Positions 25,739 to 34,697 of a DNA stretch of 64,000 bases are shown here, in pieces. The translations under genes were made by a program, and so were the position numbers. The notes under the pieces were generated by a model. That model worked only from the letters and a program-made list of their open reading frames with translations, made no database searches and was not told the origin of the DNA. The DNA comes from Nitrospiraceae bacterium (lineage in GTDB: Bacteria > Nitrospirota > Nitrospiria > Nitrospirales > Nitrospiraceae): NCBI GenBank assembly GCA_019637075.1, contig JAHBWI010000001.1, positions 248,001 through 312,000 on the forward strand, in the 5' to 3' direction. Numbering within the stretch: the first letter of the stretch is position 1; every line of letters starts with the position of its first letter.

Positions 25739-27223
25739 CTAGCGCTTGCCGCTACCGAGCTGAGACGCCAGGCCCGCGATCTCAGCCAGCTTTCGCGCCA
25801 TGTCTTCCAAACGACGGTTGGAGAGATCCGCCATTTGCTCCGCTTCGTTGGCCCGCTTGGCTAACTGAGTCGACCGCTCGCGCTCGCTGGTTAAGACCGC
25901 ATCCAGATCACGGGCCTTCTGCACGGCCTGCTCAAGATCCTGCACCTGCGCTAAGAGCGCGGCGGCGGTATTCCGTTCGGTCGCCAACGTCGTTTCGAGT
26001 TCAGCCAATCGCGCGCGGCCCTGCTCCAGCGCTTCTTCCAACTCGGGCACTCTGGCAACGGCGGACTCGAGGTCGGCCACTCGCCCGATCAAAGCCTCCG
26101 AACGGTCGCGCTCGGCTTCCAACTTGCCGTCCAATTCCTTCGCTCTTTGTTCCGTCTGTTCCAGTGAGGAGAGCTGCTGCACCAACTGAGTCGCCGCATC
26201 CCGCTCCGCCGATAGCGTCGCTTCCAACTCGACAATTTTTGACGCTTGCCTGGCGCTGTCCGCAACCTTGGCCGACAGTTCGTCGGCTCGCTGCCGTTCT
26301 TCCGCCAAGCTGGACTCGAGTTCCGGCACACGCTCCGCCTGCCTGCTTGCTTCGGACAGTTGCTCGGCCATCGTCGCGCGTTGCGCCCGTTCCTCCGCCA
26401 ATCCCGATTCCAAGTCCTTCGTGCGTCCGAGCAGCTCGGAAGTCTGTGCGCGCTGCTCGTCGAGCGCCGCTTGAGCTTCTTGAAGACGCCGCCCGCCCTC
26501 CTGCCGCTCCCGATCGAGTTCCTGTTCCAACTCGGTGATACGCGCAGCACGCTCGGCCATCGCCGCTTCGAGCGCCTGGTCGGCCTGAGGGGCCGCGAGT
26601 TCGATCGATTGCGCCGCAGGAACGGGCGCCGCCACAGCAGGTTCCGGCTCGGTAACAGCCAACTTGATGGGTTCCGGTTCCGGCTCGACATGGACACGGA
26701 TCGGTTCCTCTTCCCGCGCGCCCCATACCGGCTTCGCGGCCGAGATCGTCGGTTCGGACAACTCCGGGTCCGGCTGGCTCGCCGCGCGAACGGGTTCCTC
26801 TACGACAGGCTCATGGGCCAAGGCAGGCGCCGGCATCGCGGCGGCCGCCTTCGGCTGTCGCTTCGCCAACAGGTCAAGAACGCGGTCTTTCAGCGACGTC
26901 CCCTGAAACGGCTTTTTCAGCACACCATCAGCCTTACAGGATTCCGCTTGCCGCGACACTTCGTCGTTGACGATACCGGAAATCAGCAGCACGGGTATTT
27001 CGGAGAGATTCGGCTGCATCCGCACGAAGGAACAGACTTCATATCCGCTCTTGTCCGGCATGATGACGTCGGACACGATGAGGTCGGGTCGATCCTTACT
27101 CAGGATGGCCAAGGCTTCCGATCCGTTGGCCGCCAAGGTCACGCCCATTCCCGCCTCGGTCAGGAGACGTTCAGCCACCTTGCGGACCGCAATGCTGTCG
27201 TCGGCGATCAGTATCTTAGGCAT
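25739..27223 (-). CDS. Response-regulator receiver with long coiled coil (FrzS/AglZ-like layout)
   Basis: Residues 1-122 of this 494-residue protein form a receiver domain: acidic pair Asp8/Asp9, phosphorylation site Asp52 in VSDVIMPDKSGYEV, and the conserved Lys in LKKPF. A Pro/Ala/Glu-rich linker (about 123-205) leads to a long coiled coil (about 205-475) made of Glu/Arg/Leu heptads, e.g. AEERQRADELSAKVADSAR. There is no output enzyme domain. The layout resembles FrzS and AglZ of Myxococcus, which localise motility complexes at cell poles. Here it sits between CheW and the pseudo-HPt gene, so a localisation or scaffold role for this pathway is plausible; the homology to FrzS itself is not shown. 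Confidence 0.85.
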   Translation of the reverse strand: MPKILIADDSIAVRKVAERLLTEAGMGVTLAANGSEALAILSKDRPDLIVSDVIMPDKSGYEVCSFVRMQPNLSEIPVLLISGIVNDEVSRQAESCKADGVLKKPFQGTSLKDRVLDLLAKRQPKAAAAMPAPALAHEPVVEEPVRAASQPDPELSEPTISAAKPVWGAREEEPIRVHVEPEPEPIKLAVTEPEPAVAAPVPAAQSIELAAPQADQALEAAMAERAARITELEQELDRERQEGGRRLQEAQAALDEQRAQTSELLGRTKDLESGLAEERAQRATMAEQLSEASRQAERVPELESSLAEERQRADELSAKVADSARQASKIVELEATLSAERDAATQLVQQLSSLEQTEQRAKELDGKLEAERDRSEALIGRVADLESAVARVPELEEALEQGRARLAELETTLATERNTAAALLAQVQDLEQAVQKARDLDAVLTSERERSTQLAKRANEAEQMADLSNRRLEDMARKLAEIAGLASQLGSGKR

Positions 27224-27247
27224 GGCACTCCTCTTTCAGCACAGGTC

Positions 27248-27727
27248 TCATGGATTCAGGCGAGAGGGGGCAACCCCCAACGTCGTCAGATTGATTAACG
27301 GAAACTCCTCATCCTCCGCGATACAGGTCCCCGCGATGTCGGGATCGGGCCCCACTTGGTAGCGAATGGCGGAACGCTCCACCATATGCAGCGCGGGCAC
27401 GACGTTATCGATCCGAATCGCGATCGGCCCGTCGACATGTTTGGCCATCAAACACAACGGTTCTGTCTCGGGCATGGGGCGCCGCAACTTCGCCGCCAGG
27501 TCGAATACCGGCAAACAGTCCTTTTGGTGCCGAACCAAACCCGCGATGAACGGCGTCTCGCTCGGGACCGGGCTTGATCCCGGCCAGGGCATCACACCGC
27601 CGACTTCGTCCGTTCTTGCCGCAAGCCGCATCCCACCGACTGAAAACACGATCAACCCCTGGGTGCGCATAGCCGCAGCCTGTTGCGCGTGGGCCCGTAA
27701 CTGGCTTCGGAGTTGTGAGCGCAACAT
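27248..27727 (-). CDS. CheW-domain coupling protein
   Basis: This 159-residue CheW-type protein has an N-terminal helix (RSQLRSQLRAHAQQ) and a CheW fold with GLIVFSVGGMRLAARTDEVG, PFIAGLVRHQKDCLPVFDLA and a divergent C-terminus. It should couple receptor and kinase. I chose ATG 27727 because it follows the upstream stop by 16 bases and begins a sensible helix; the longer frame is a shadow of the upstream gene. It is the third CheW-like protein of the operon, so the arrays may be mixed or one copy may act on the receiver/coiled-coil protein. Confidence 0.82.
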   Translation of the reverse strand: MLRSQLRSQLRAHAQQAAAMRTQGLIVFSVGGMRLAARTDEVGGVMPWPGSSPVPSETPFIAGLVRHQKDCLPVFDLAAKLRRPMPETEPLCLMAKHVDGPIAIRIDNVVPALHMVERSAIRYQVGPDPDIAGTCIAEDEEFPLINLTTLGVAPSRLNP

Positions 27728-27743
27728 GGTTCGACTCTTGCCC

Positions 27744-28286
27744 CTACTCTCTCGCCCCGACGGCGGCCAATTGCGGCAGGGTGAGGCTGGGTGTGGCTCC
27801 TTTGTCCCCAGTCTGCCGACCCAGAGTTCCCAAGACATCTTTGCCCGCCGGAAGCTCCAATACCCAGTACGGATTGGCAATGAGCGCGATATAGTCCGGA
27901 TCCATGAAGAAACCGATAAGGCGCTCCCGCTCGGCTCCGCGAAAATGAGGCGGCATCGGACGGATTTCATGCCGGGCCACGTCTACCAAGCCCATCACCT
28001 GCTCGACGAGAAATGCCCGCGAGCGCTCATCGTTGCCGTAAAGAATAATCCTGGAATCACTGTTGAGCGTGGGGGTGCTCCGCGTCAGCCGTTCCGCCAG
28101 GTTGGTCCGATCGTACGCCATGCCGGCCCATGCGACCGTCGGACCGTTTCCTGCTTCACTCAGCGTCACGATTCCGCGGACCCAATCCGAAGGGAACGCA
28201 ATCAGTGGGGCACCGATTCTCGCCACCAAAAACCTGATCGATTGGGCCGCCGCCGGCCCGACCGCTCTGTATGTTCGAAGTCCCAT
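27744..28286 (-). CDS. Divergent CheW-like protein
   Basis: This 180-residue protein has a weak CheW-like pattern: an early strand pair (SIRFLVARIGAPLIAFPSDW with VRGIVTLSE), a middle region (ILYGNDERSRAFLVEQVMGL) and a late strand pair (FMDPDYIALIANPYWVLELP). It lacks the well-conserved NLRG/PV motif region of ordinary CheW. It is directly downstream of cheA and 16 bases before another CheW gene. It may be a CheW-like adaptor comparable to the ChpC or ChpE-position genes of Chp systems, but the assignment is tentative. Confidence 0.65.
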   Translation of the reverse strand: MGLRTYRAVGPAAAQSIRFLVARIGAPLIAFPSDWVRGIVTLSEAGNGPTVAWAGMAYDRTNLAERLTRSTPTLNSDSRIILYGNDERSRAFLVEQVMGLVDVARHEIRPMPPHFRGAERERLIGFFMDPDYIALIANPYWVLELPAGKDVLGTLGRQTGDKGATPSLTLPQLAAVGARE

Positions 28287-28334
28287 GCTTCAGTGGTATT
28301 CTGCCAGTGAAGGCCGCAATCACCAACGAGTTCG

Positions 28335-31300
28335 TTATTTCCTGACACCGGCCTCACGGCCGACCCATTTCTGGACTTCTTGAATCAACGCCCGTTCCTC
28401 GACCGGCTTGGCAATGTAACCTGAGGCACCGACGTTGATGGCCATCTGCCGATGCTTTTCCCCGGCTCGGGTGGTCATCACCAAGATCGGCGTCGTTTGC
28501 GTCAAGGGTCTGGCCCGAAGCGCTTGAATGACCTCGTACCCGTTTAGCTTGGGCATTTCGAGGTCGGTAATGATCAGCTGATAGGCCTGCGTCGCAGCCT
28601 TGCGGCATCCCTCTTCGCCGTCCACCGCCGTCTCCACCACGTACCCGGCTGATTCCAGCATCCTGCCGACGAACTTTCTGATGCTCAACGAGTCGTCGAT
28701 CAACAGGAGCGGCATCTGTTTCGAGGGCGCAGCCTCAGAGATCGGTTGGTCGATTTCCTCATGCGCCAGTTGCGGGATGGAGCCGTCGCCGATCGGCAAG
28801 GCCTCTTGGTATTCGCGCGCCGTCAACCGACTCACGTCGAGGACCAGTACCACGCGTCCTTCCGGGTCGATCGTGGCGCCGCCGAACACCGACCGCTCGA
28901 ACGGCTTCAACGATCCGAGCGACTTGATGACGATTTCCTGCCGGCCGAGCAATTCGTCGACCGCACAGCCCAACGGTCCTGTGGAGGTGCGGACGATCAC
29001 GACCGGGGATCCACCATCGACGATGCCGGCTTCGCGTCGGATCAGGTTCGACAACGGATAGACTTCGATCGCTTCGTCTCCGATCTGCATCACCGACCGA
29101 TCGCCCATCCGCTGCAGCGTCGAGGTCGTCGGCATCGTGACTTCGCGGACACTGGGAAGCGGGATCGCATAGCGCTCATTGGCGACCCGCACCATCAGGG
29201 CGGTCGCGATCAACAGGGTCAGCGGCAGATGCATCGTGAATTTGGTGCCCAGCCCTCGAACCGATTCCACTTCGATGTGGCCGTTCATCGTTTCGATGAC
29301 GCGTTTCACCACATCCATACCGACGCCTCGCCCGGCCTGATCCCCGACGGCTTCGGCGGTGGAGAAGCCCGGAAGGAAGATGAACTTGATCACTTCGCTG
29401 TCAGGCAAGGTGTCCGCGACATCCTGCCGAATCAGACCCAACTTGACCGCTTTGGCTTTGATTCGAGCGATGTCCAGGCCGGCGCCGTCATCCTCTACTT
29501 CGATGACGACCGAGTTACCGCGATGCGCCGCATGGAGATACACCGTACCTGCCGCCGGTTTGCCCTGCGCCACGCGCGCGGCCGCCGGTTCAATGCCATG
29601 GAACACCGCGTTTCTGACCAAATGCACCAAGGGATCGACCAAGCGCTCGACGACGCCGGTATCGATTTCCGTGTGTTCACCCGACGTGACCAGATTGACT
29701 TCCTTGCCCGTCGCGCGGGCCATTTCACGGGCGGCGCGGCGGAATCGCGTAAACGGCGTCCCGATGGGCACCATGCGGGCACGCGCGACTTCATCCCGCA
29801 TGCCGAGCGTCAATTGCTGGAGCTGGCCCATGTCATCCTGCGCACGTCGGATGGAGCCGCTGAGCTGCGACATGGATTCCGTAATGTCGGCGGTCACTTC
29901 GCTGATACGCCGGGCGAGGATGTTGAAATCGTCGTACTTGTCGAATTCCAGGCTGCCGAAATCCTGGACACCCGGAACACCGGACTGGGCCGGCTCACCG
30001 GACGCCTCGGGTGCCGGCTGAAAGGAAAACGTGTGCTTGTCTTCAAAGGTCCGAACCGCATCGATCAAGCGGTTCTTGTTCGCCAGCACCTGAGAGGCCA
30101 ACCCTTCCAACGTCCTCAGCCGCTGCTCCAATCGTCCACGGTCGATGACCAATTCGCCGACCAGATTGAGGAGGCGTTCCAACCGGTCTCGGCTGACACG
30201 GATAACCTCGCGCTCCTCCGCGGCCCTACCGTCCATCGTTTTGGCGGTCTCCGCCGCCTCCGGCTCGGGCGCAGGTTCGGCTACCGCGCGCTCGGTCGCG
30301 ACCGGCGCGTTGCTGGGTTCGGAAACGCTGACGGCGGTCGGATGACTCAGTTGCTTGAGTTCCTGCAGCGATGCCGCAAACCGCTGTCTGGTTCGCGTCA
30401 CCATCGAGGGGTCCCGCCGCATGAGCGTCCGAATCACGTCGATGGCGCGCAACAACAAGTCCGTATGCCCTGGCTGCACCCTCATCGACCCATCCCGCAC
30501 CGCGCCCATAAAATCTTCGATATGGTGCGTCAGGTCGCCGATGGACTGGAATCCAACGGTGTAGGCAGAGCCTTTCAAGGTATGGGCCGTACGAAACACC
30601 TGGTGAATGATCTCAGGGTTCGACGATTCCTTCTCGAGCCTAAGGAGCGAGGCCTCGAGTTGTTCGAGGTATTCTTGCGCTTCCGGAGCGAAATAGGAGA
30701 TGACTTCGGGATCCAACGTCGGAATCAAGTAGGCTTGCGTCAGTGGCTCATCCGGAGAGGAGTTGGCTGGCACCGTTGCTTCCGCCGCCGGAGACACAAC
30801 GGCAGGAGCCACGGGCTCCGTGGCGACGCTAGCAGCCGGCTGCGGAACCGGAGTCGCCTCTGGCTCCTGCGACAGGCCTTCTTCCAAGCCTCGAAGCGCC
30901 CGGATCATGTCCGGCACGTCTCGCCTCAATTGCGGCAGCAGTTCTTCATTACGGCGCATAAGCGCGCGAATCACCTGCACCGCTCGCTGGAGGCAGGGAA
31001 ACCAGGCAGGCGCGATACCGGCACGCCCCTCGCGCACGGCGATCATGCAGGTTTCGATCGGATGGGCCACATCCCCCACGACTTGAAACCCGACCGTATA
31101 CGCGGAGCCTTTGAGGGTGTGTGAGACACGATACAGCTGATGGATCGTGTCCGGGTCCTGCAGGTTACCTTCCAACCGAGAAAGCAGCGTGAGGATCGTC
31201 TCGAGATACTCCTCGGCTTCCGGAGCGAAATACGACAGCACTTCGGCGTCCAACACGGGAACCAGATAGTCGTCGGTGGGCACACCCTCGCCGGAAATAT

Positions 31301-31709
31301 CGGCTCCAAGCAGTCCCTCACAGCGGGCGACGAATCCTTCCGCCGCCGAAAGATCATCGGTTCCACCCTTGGCGATGACGTCGATTTGTCGACGGAAGGA
31401 CGCCGCCGCATCCCGCAGGAGGTCCACAAGGTCGGCCCACCGGTCGGATGGAATGCGGTCGATGTGCTCGAGTGTATCCTCGAGCAACGCCCCGAGCTTC
31501 CCGAGCCCCGGGAAGCCGTACAGGAGGGCCGCTCCCTTCAGCTTATGACCGACGGTGTGATAATCGGCCAGGTCCGCCGGTTCCGGAATCGCCTTGTCTT
31601 TCGGATGCAAGGCCGTCCAGAACCGGCCCATGTCGTCGCTGGCTTCCGCGACGAAAATGTTGACCAGCTGGTCACGATCGAAATCAGAGCTCATTGCGCC
31701 ACTCGACAT
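28335..31709 (-). CDS. Hybrid chemotaxis histidine kinase CheA/ChpA type with three HPt domains and a receiver
   Basis: The domain order in this 1124-residue kinase is HPt1 (His55 in VGHKLKGAALLYG), HPt2 (SHTLKGSAYTVGF, about 195), HPt3 (AHTLKGSAYTVGF, about 373), a dimerisation helix pair (DRLERLLNLVGELVIDRGRL), an ATPase domain (LVHLVRNAVFHGIEP; DDGAGLDIARIK; GRGVGMDVVKRV), a CheW domain, and a C-terminal receiver (LLIDDSLSIRKFVG; Asp in ITDLEMPKLNG; Lys in IAKPVEE). Multi-HPt CheA kinases with a fused receiver are typical of type IV pilus (Chp) systems. HPt2 and HPt3 are near copies around the active His. ATG 31709 and 31694 are both possible starts. All catalytic motifs look intact. Confidence 0.95.
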   Translation of the reverse strand: MSSGAMSSDFDRDQLVNIFVAEASDDMGRFWTALHPKDKAIPEPADLADYHTVGHKLKGAALLYGFPGLGKLGALLEDTLEHIDRIPSDRWADLVDLLRDAAASFRRQIDVIAKGGTDDLSAAEGFVARCEGLLGADISGEGVPTDDYLVPVLDAEVLSYFAPEAEEYLETILTLLSRLEGNLQDPDTIHQLYRVSHTLKGSAYTVGFQVVGDVAHPIETCMIAVREGRAGIAPAWFPCLQRAVQVIRALMRRNEELLPQLRRDVPDMIRALRGLEEGLSQEPEATPVPQPAASVATEPVAPAVVSPAAEATVPANSSPDEPLTQAYLIPTLDPEVISYFAPEAQEYLEQLEASLLRLEKESSNPEIIHQVFRTAHTLKGSAYTVGFQSIGDLTHHIEDFMGAVRDGSMRVQPGHTDLLLRAIDVIRTLMRRDPSMVTRTRQRFAASLQELKQLSHPTAVSVSEPSNAPVATERAVAEPAPEPEAAETAKTMDGRAAEEREVIRVSRDRLERLLNLVGELVIDRGRLEQRLRTLEGLASQVLANKNRLIDAVRTFEDKHTFSFQPAPEASGEPAQSGVPGVQDFGSLEFDKYDDFNILARRISEVTADITESMSQLSGSIRRAQDDMGQLQQLTLGMRDEVARARMVPIGTPFTRFRRAAREMARATGKEVNLVTSGEHTEIDTGVVERLVDPLVHLVRNAVFHGIEPAAARVAQGKPAAGTVYLHAAHRGNSVVIEVEDDGAGLDIARIKAKAVKLGLIRQDVADTLPDSEVIKFIFLPGFSTAEAVGDQAGRGVGMDVVKRVIETMNGHIEVESVRGLGTKFTMHLPLTLLIATALMVRVANERYAIPLPSVREVTMPTTSTLQRMGDRSVMQIGDEAIEVYPLSNLIRREAGIVDGGSPVVIVRTSTGPLGCAVDELLGRQEIVIKSLGSLKPFERSVFGGATIDPEGRVVLVLDVSRLTAREYQEALPIGDGSIPQLAHEEIDQPISEAAPSKQMPLLLIDDSLSIRKFVGRMLESAGYVVETAVDGEEGCRKAATQAYQLIITDLEMPKLNGYEVIQALRARPLTQTTPILVMTTRAGEKHRQMAINVGASGYIAKPVEERALIQEVQKWVGREAGVRK

Positions 31710-31745
31710 CCGAGCGGTAGCGAGTCCCCGCTCTCTTAGAGTCTG

Positions 31746-33620
31746 CTACGCCAGCTTGAACTGCGCGACCGAGGAGTTCAGGCCTTCGGCAAGTTTCGCC
31801 ATGTCCTCGATCGTGAGTCGTGTCGAGTCCGTTTGCTTTTGCGTCGCGACGGCGCCGCCGGTGAACTCCTTAATGGCGCGTCCGACCTTTTCCGTCGAAG
31901 CCGTCTGCTCGGCGGCGGCGCTGGCGATGTTCTGAGCCAGCTCGGCGGACCGTTTCGCGATGTCTGAAATTTCCGCGAACACGTCACCGGTTCGAAGGGC
32001 CGACGCGGATCCCGCTTCCACGGCCTGGGTTTCGTGCTCCATCGCGACGACCGCGTCCTGCGTTTCCGTCTGAATGACCTTCACGAGGTCCGCGATTTCG
32101 CGTGTGGCTTGGGTCGAACTTTCGGCCAGCTTTCTGACCTGGTCGGCGACGACGGCGAATCGAGCACCCGCCTCACCGGCGCCGGCCGCCTCGATGGCGG
32201 CGTTCAGCGCGAGGAGGTTTGTTTGATTGGCGATGTCTCGAATCGTCGACACGATTTGGGAAATTTCGAGCGACCGGTCGCCGAGGCCCTTTACCTGTTT
32301 CGACATACGTTGCACCGCTGAACGGATGCTCTGCATGTCGCGCACCGTTTCTTGCACCGCCACGTTGCCTCGTTCCGTTGCCGACAACACCTGCTTGGCG
32401 GATTCAGACGAAGCGCCGGCCGTAGTGGCCACTTGACGCATACCGGCGGCCAGCTGTTCGACCGCGCCCAACGTACGCACGGATTCTTCCGCCTGGCTGC
32501 GCGCCGTGCCGGACATGGTACCGGCCGAATCGCGGAGCGTACCGGCTGACTTGTTGACTCGATCAGCCGCTTCACGCACCTGTTTCAACAACTGCCCGAA
32601 CCGGGCGATCATCAGGTTGAAACCGTCGGCCAAGTTACCGAACATGTCGGCGGTGACCTCACCGCGCTTCGTCAAGTCTCCCTTACCGACATCGGACACC
32701 AACACCAGGAATTGCATCAACCGCTTTTGCATGAGGTCGCGCTCTTCCTCCGTGGACACAAGGGCCGTAATACGGTCAAGCATGGAGTTGAACGCTTTGG
32801 CCATCTGACCCAACTCGTCCTGGGATTGGATCTTCGCGCGGGCCTGGAGGTTACCGCTGGCGGCCTGCGTCGCGACGTTGGCGATGTGCGCGATCCCGCG
32901 AGACAGGAAGGAAGCAAGGAGGTACCCGACGAAGATACCCAAGCCCACCGCAACGACACCGCCGGCGACAAGAATCATCGTACCGTTGGTCGCCAATGCC
33001 TGGGCGTCTTCGTTCAGGTCCTTCGCCACGTCTTCGAGCGTCGTGACCTGCTCGTTGTGGCGCTTGATGGCATTTTCGAAAGACGGCGTCAAGTTCACCG
33101 TCAAGGCCAAGACACCGAGGGCGCGCATCTGCTCGGCTTGTCCCGAGGTGAGGTTCTTTTTATCGAAGCTGTCCGCCATCGCGCTCAAGGCGCCGTCGGC
33201 TTCCTGGAAATACTTCCTCAACGCCGGCTCGAACAAAGCAAGGTCCTTGGCCTCATCGCGGCCGGCCCGCGACACGCGAAGGTTGATGGACTTGTAGTCA
33301 GCCACGGACTTCTCGATTTCCGCCTTCAAGGGAGGCAACTTCGCGACGTCCTGAGCAAAGTCGGCCTGCTTCGTGGCGGACGACAAGTCCAGCAGGATCT
33401 GGTGATGCTTCGTCAACGCGGTTCCCATCTGAGCGAAGTCCGCAAGCGGCACCGTGTAGTCGTTGTACGACGTTTGGGATTGGCTGCTGAGCTGGCGCAG
33501 GGTGAACACACCGACGGCCGCCATAATCAAGATGATGAGGCTGACCACACCGAAGCTGACCAGCAGCTTCGACTGTGTTTTCATATCTTGGAATCGAGTC
33601 ATTACGCCTTGCGCAACCAT
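31746..33620 (-). CDS. Methyl-accepting chemotaxis protein (PilJ-like, 4-helix-bundle sensor)
   Basis: In this 624-residue receptor, the first membrane helix lies at about 17-37 ([20 protein letters not shown]). A periplasmic all-helical sensor of about 170 residues, like the 4HB_MCP family, follows, then a second membrane helix (about 210-235, [20 protein letters not shown]). HAMP and further HAMP-like linker segments lead to the signalling domain with the conserved hairpin tip ([21 protein letters not shown]). I chose ATG 33620 because GGAGGA lies six bases before it. The receptor sits between CheW and CheA as pilJ does in Chp operons. No heme or PAS motif is present; a secreted heme c protein is encoded three genes upstream. 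Confidence 0.93.
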   Translation of the reverse strand: MVAQGVMTRFQDMKTQSKLLVSFGVVSLIILIMAAVGVFTLRQLSSQSQTSYNDYTVPLADFAQMGTALTKHHQILLDLSSATKQADFAQDVAKLPPLKAEIEKSVADYKSINLRVSRAGRDEAKDLALFEPALRKYFQEADGALSAMADSFDKKNLTSGQAEQMRALGVLALTVNLTPSFENAIKRHNEQVTTLEDVAKDLNEDAQALATNGTMILVAGGVVAVGLGIFVGYLLASFLSRGIAHIANVATQAASGNLQARAKIQSQDELGQMAKAFNSMLDRITALVSTEEERDLMQKRLMQFLVLVSDVGKGDLTKRGEVTADMFGNLADGFNLMIARFGQLLKQVREAADRVNKSAGTLRDSAGTMSGTARSQAEESVRTLGAVEQLAAGMRQVATTAGASSESAKQVLSATERGNVAVQETVRDMQSIRSAVQRMSKQVKGLGDRSLEISQIVSTIRDIANQTNLLALNAAIEAAGAGEAGARFAVVADQVRKLAESSTQATREIADLVKVIQTETQDAVVAMEHETQAVEAGSASALRTGDVFAEISDIAKRSAELAQNIASAAAEQTASTEKVGRAIKEFTGGAVATQKQTDSTRLTIEDMAKLAEGLNSSVAQFKLA

Positions 33621-33716
33621 GAGCACTCCTCCTTGTTCTAGGCGCTTGTTTGTGTCAGCCGGTCGATGGCGCCCGCTCCGGCCTCACGCGCCCCAGAAGA
33701 TTCGAACCGTCGTTCC

Positions 33717-34262
33717 CTAACTTGCCCGCGGTGTCGTACCGCCCCCATCGGCTTGAGCGAAAATTTGCGACACGTCCAGCACACCTCCCAGGCGATCGTC
33801 CAGGCGGAGCACGGAAGACACGAAAGGCCTGGCTCCGGCCGGACCGGCCTGCATGGCCGGCAACACGCTGTCGCGCGACACGGTTCGAATTTCAGGAACG
33901 TGATCCACCAGCATCCCGAGGTACCGCGACCCCTGCCGTACGACCACCGCGAAGGACAACGCGCCCTCCTGCTCGGTCAGGCCGAGACTGGATCGCAGGT
34001 CGAGGAGCGGAATGACCGTTCCCCGAAGATTGGTCACCCCCGTCAGCATGGTGGGCATGCCGGGCACCGTCGTCACGGCTTCCACCTCGAACACTTCGCT
34101 GATGTTGCGCAAGTCGATCGCGAACAACTCCCCGCCCAACGCCAGGACGCACACCCGAAGCGTGCCCTCCGCCGAAGCGGCCGGCGCGCCCGTGGTGTGC
34201 GCGATACCTGAGGCTTGGGTGGGTGCGAGCGCGTGCGTCTGCGGTGTCGGACCGTCAGTCAT
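33717..34262 (-). CDS. CheW coupling protein (PilI-like)
   Basis: This 181-residue protein has a disordered N-terminus of about 33 residues, a complete CheW domain (VCVLALGGELFAIDLRNISE; GVTNLRGTVIPLLDLRSSLG; LGMLVDHVPEIRTVSRDSV) and a C-terminal segment FVSSVLRLDDRLGGVLDVS. The NLRG motif and the receptor/kinase contact regions look intact, so this is the best candidate for the main coupling protein of the cluster. Its ATG lies 3 bases from the stop of the response regulator, which indicates translational coupling. Confidence 0.93.
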   Translation of the reverse strand: MTDGPTPQTHALAPTQASGIAHTTGAPAASAEGTLRVCVLALGGELFAIDLRNISEVFEVEAVTTVPGMPTMLTGVTNLRGTVIPLLDLRSSLGLTEQEGALSFAVVVRQGSRYLGMLVDHVPEIRTVSRDSVLPAMQAGPAGARPFVSSVLRLDDRLGGVLDVSQIFAQADGGGTTPRAS

Positions 34263-34265
34263 GGA

Positions 34266-34628
34266 TTAATTCAGCACCCGTTTCACGGCGGCCAGAAGAT
34301 CCTCCGCCTTAAAGGGCTTCACGACGTAGCCGTTCGCCCCCTGCTGCTGTCCCCAGAACTTGTCGCTTTCCTGTCCCTTCGACGTGCACAACACGATCGG
34401 AATGTTCTTGAAGCGATCGTCGCTCTTCAGGTCACGGCAGGTCTGGAATCCATTGCGTCCCGGCATCACGACATCCATGACGATGAGGTCGGGCTTGTCG
34501 ACCGACAACTTCTCCTCAAGCTTGTCCGTGTTCGGGTACGACACCACCGTGTGATTCGCCGACTTCAGATAACCCTCGATCATCTGCAGTTCAGCGTACG
34601 AATCATCGACGACAACGATCTTGCTCAT
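34266..34628 (-). CDS. Single-domain response regulator (PilG/PilH-like)
   Basis: This 120-residue receiver domain stands alone: Asp8/Asp9, phosphorylation site Asp52 in IVMDVVMPGRNGFQ, Thr/Ser83-84 region LCTSKGQ and Lys104 in VVKPFKAED. The motif WGQQQGANGYVVKPF is characteristic of the PilH/PilG type regulators of twitching motility. It probably receives phosphate from the three-HPt kinase. It is placed at the 5' end of the operon, directly before CheW. Confidence 0.93.
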   Translation of the reverse strand: MSKIVVVDDSYAELQMIEGYLKSANHTVVSYPNTDKLEEKLSVDKPDLIVMDVVMPGRNGFQTCRDLKSDDRFKNIPIVLCTSKGQESDKFWGQQQGANGYVVKPFKAEDLLAAVKRVLN

Positions 34629-34697
34629 GAGTCCATCCTCCCCTTCGATTCAGCTACGCACAGTGACGGTGAATGACGATGCGCGGAGCACGATCCC

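Noticed and set aside
28746-31124. 792-residue plus-strand open frame opposite cheA
   Set aside because: It is a shadow of the intact cheA gene on the other strand, His/Arg/Asp-rich in composition and without domains or a ribosome-binding site.
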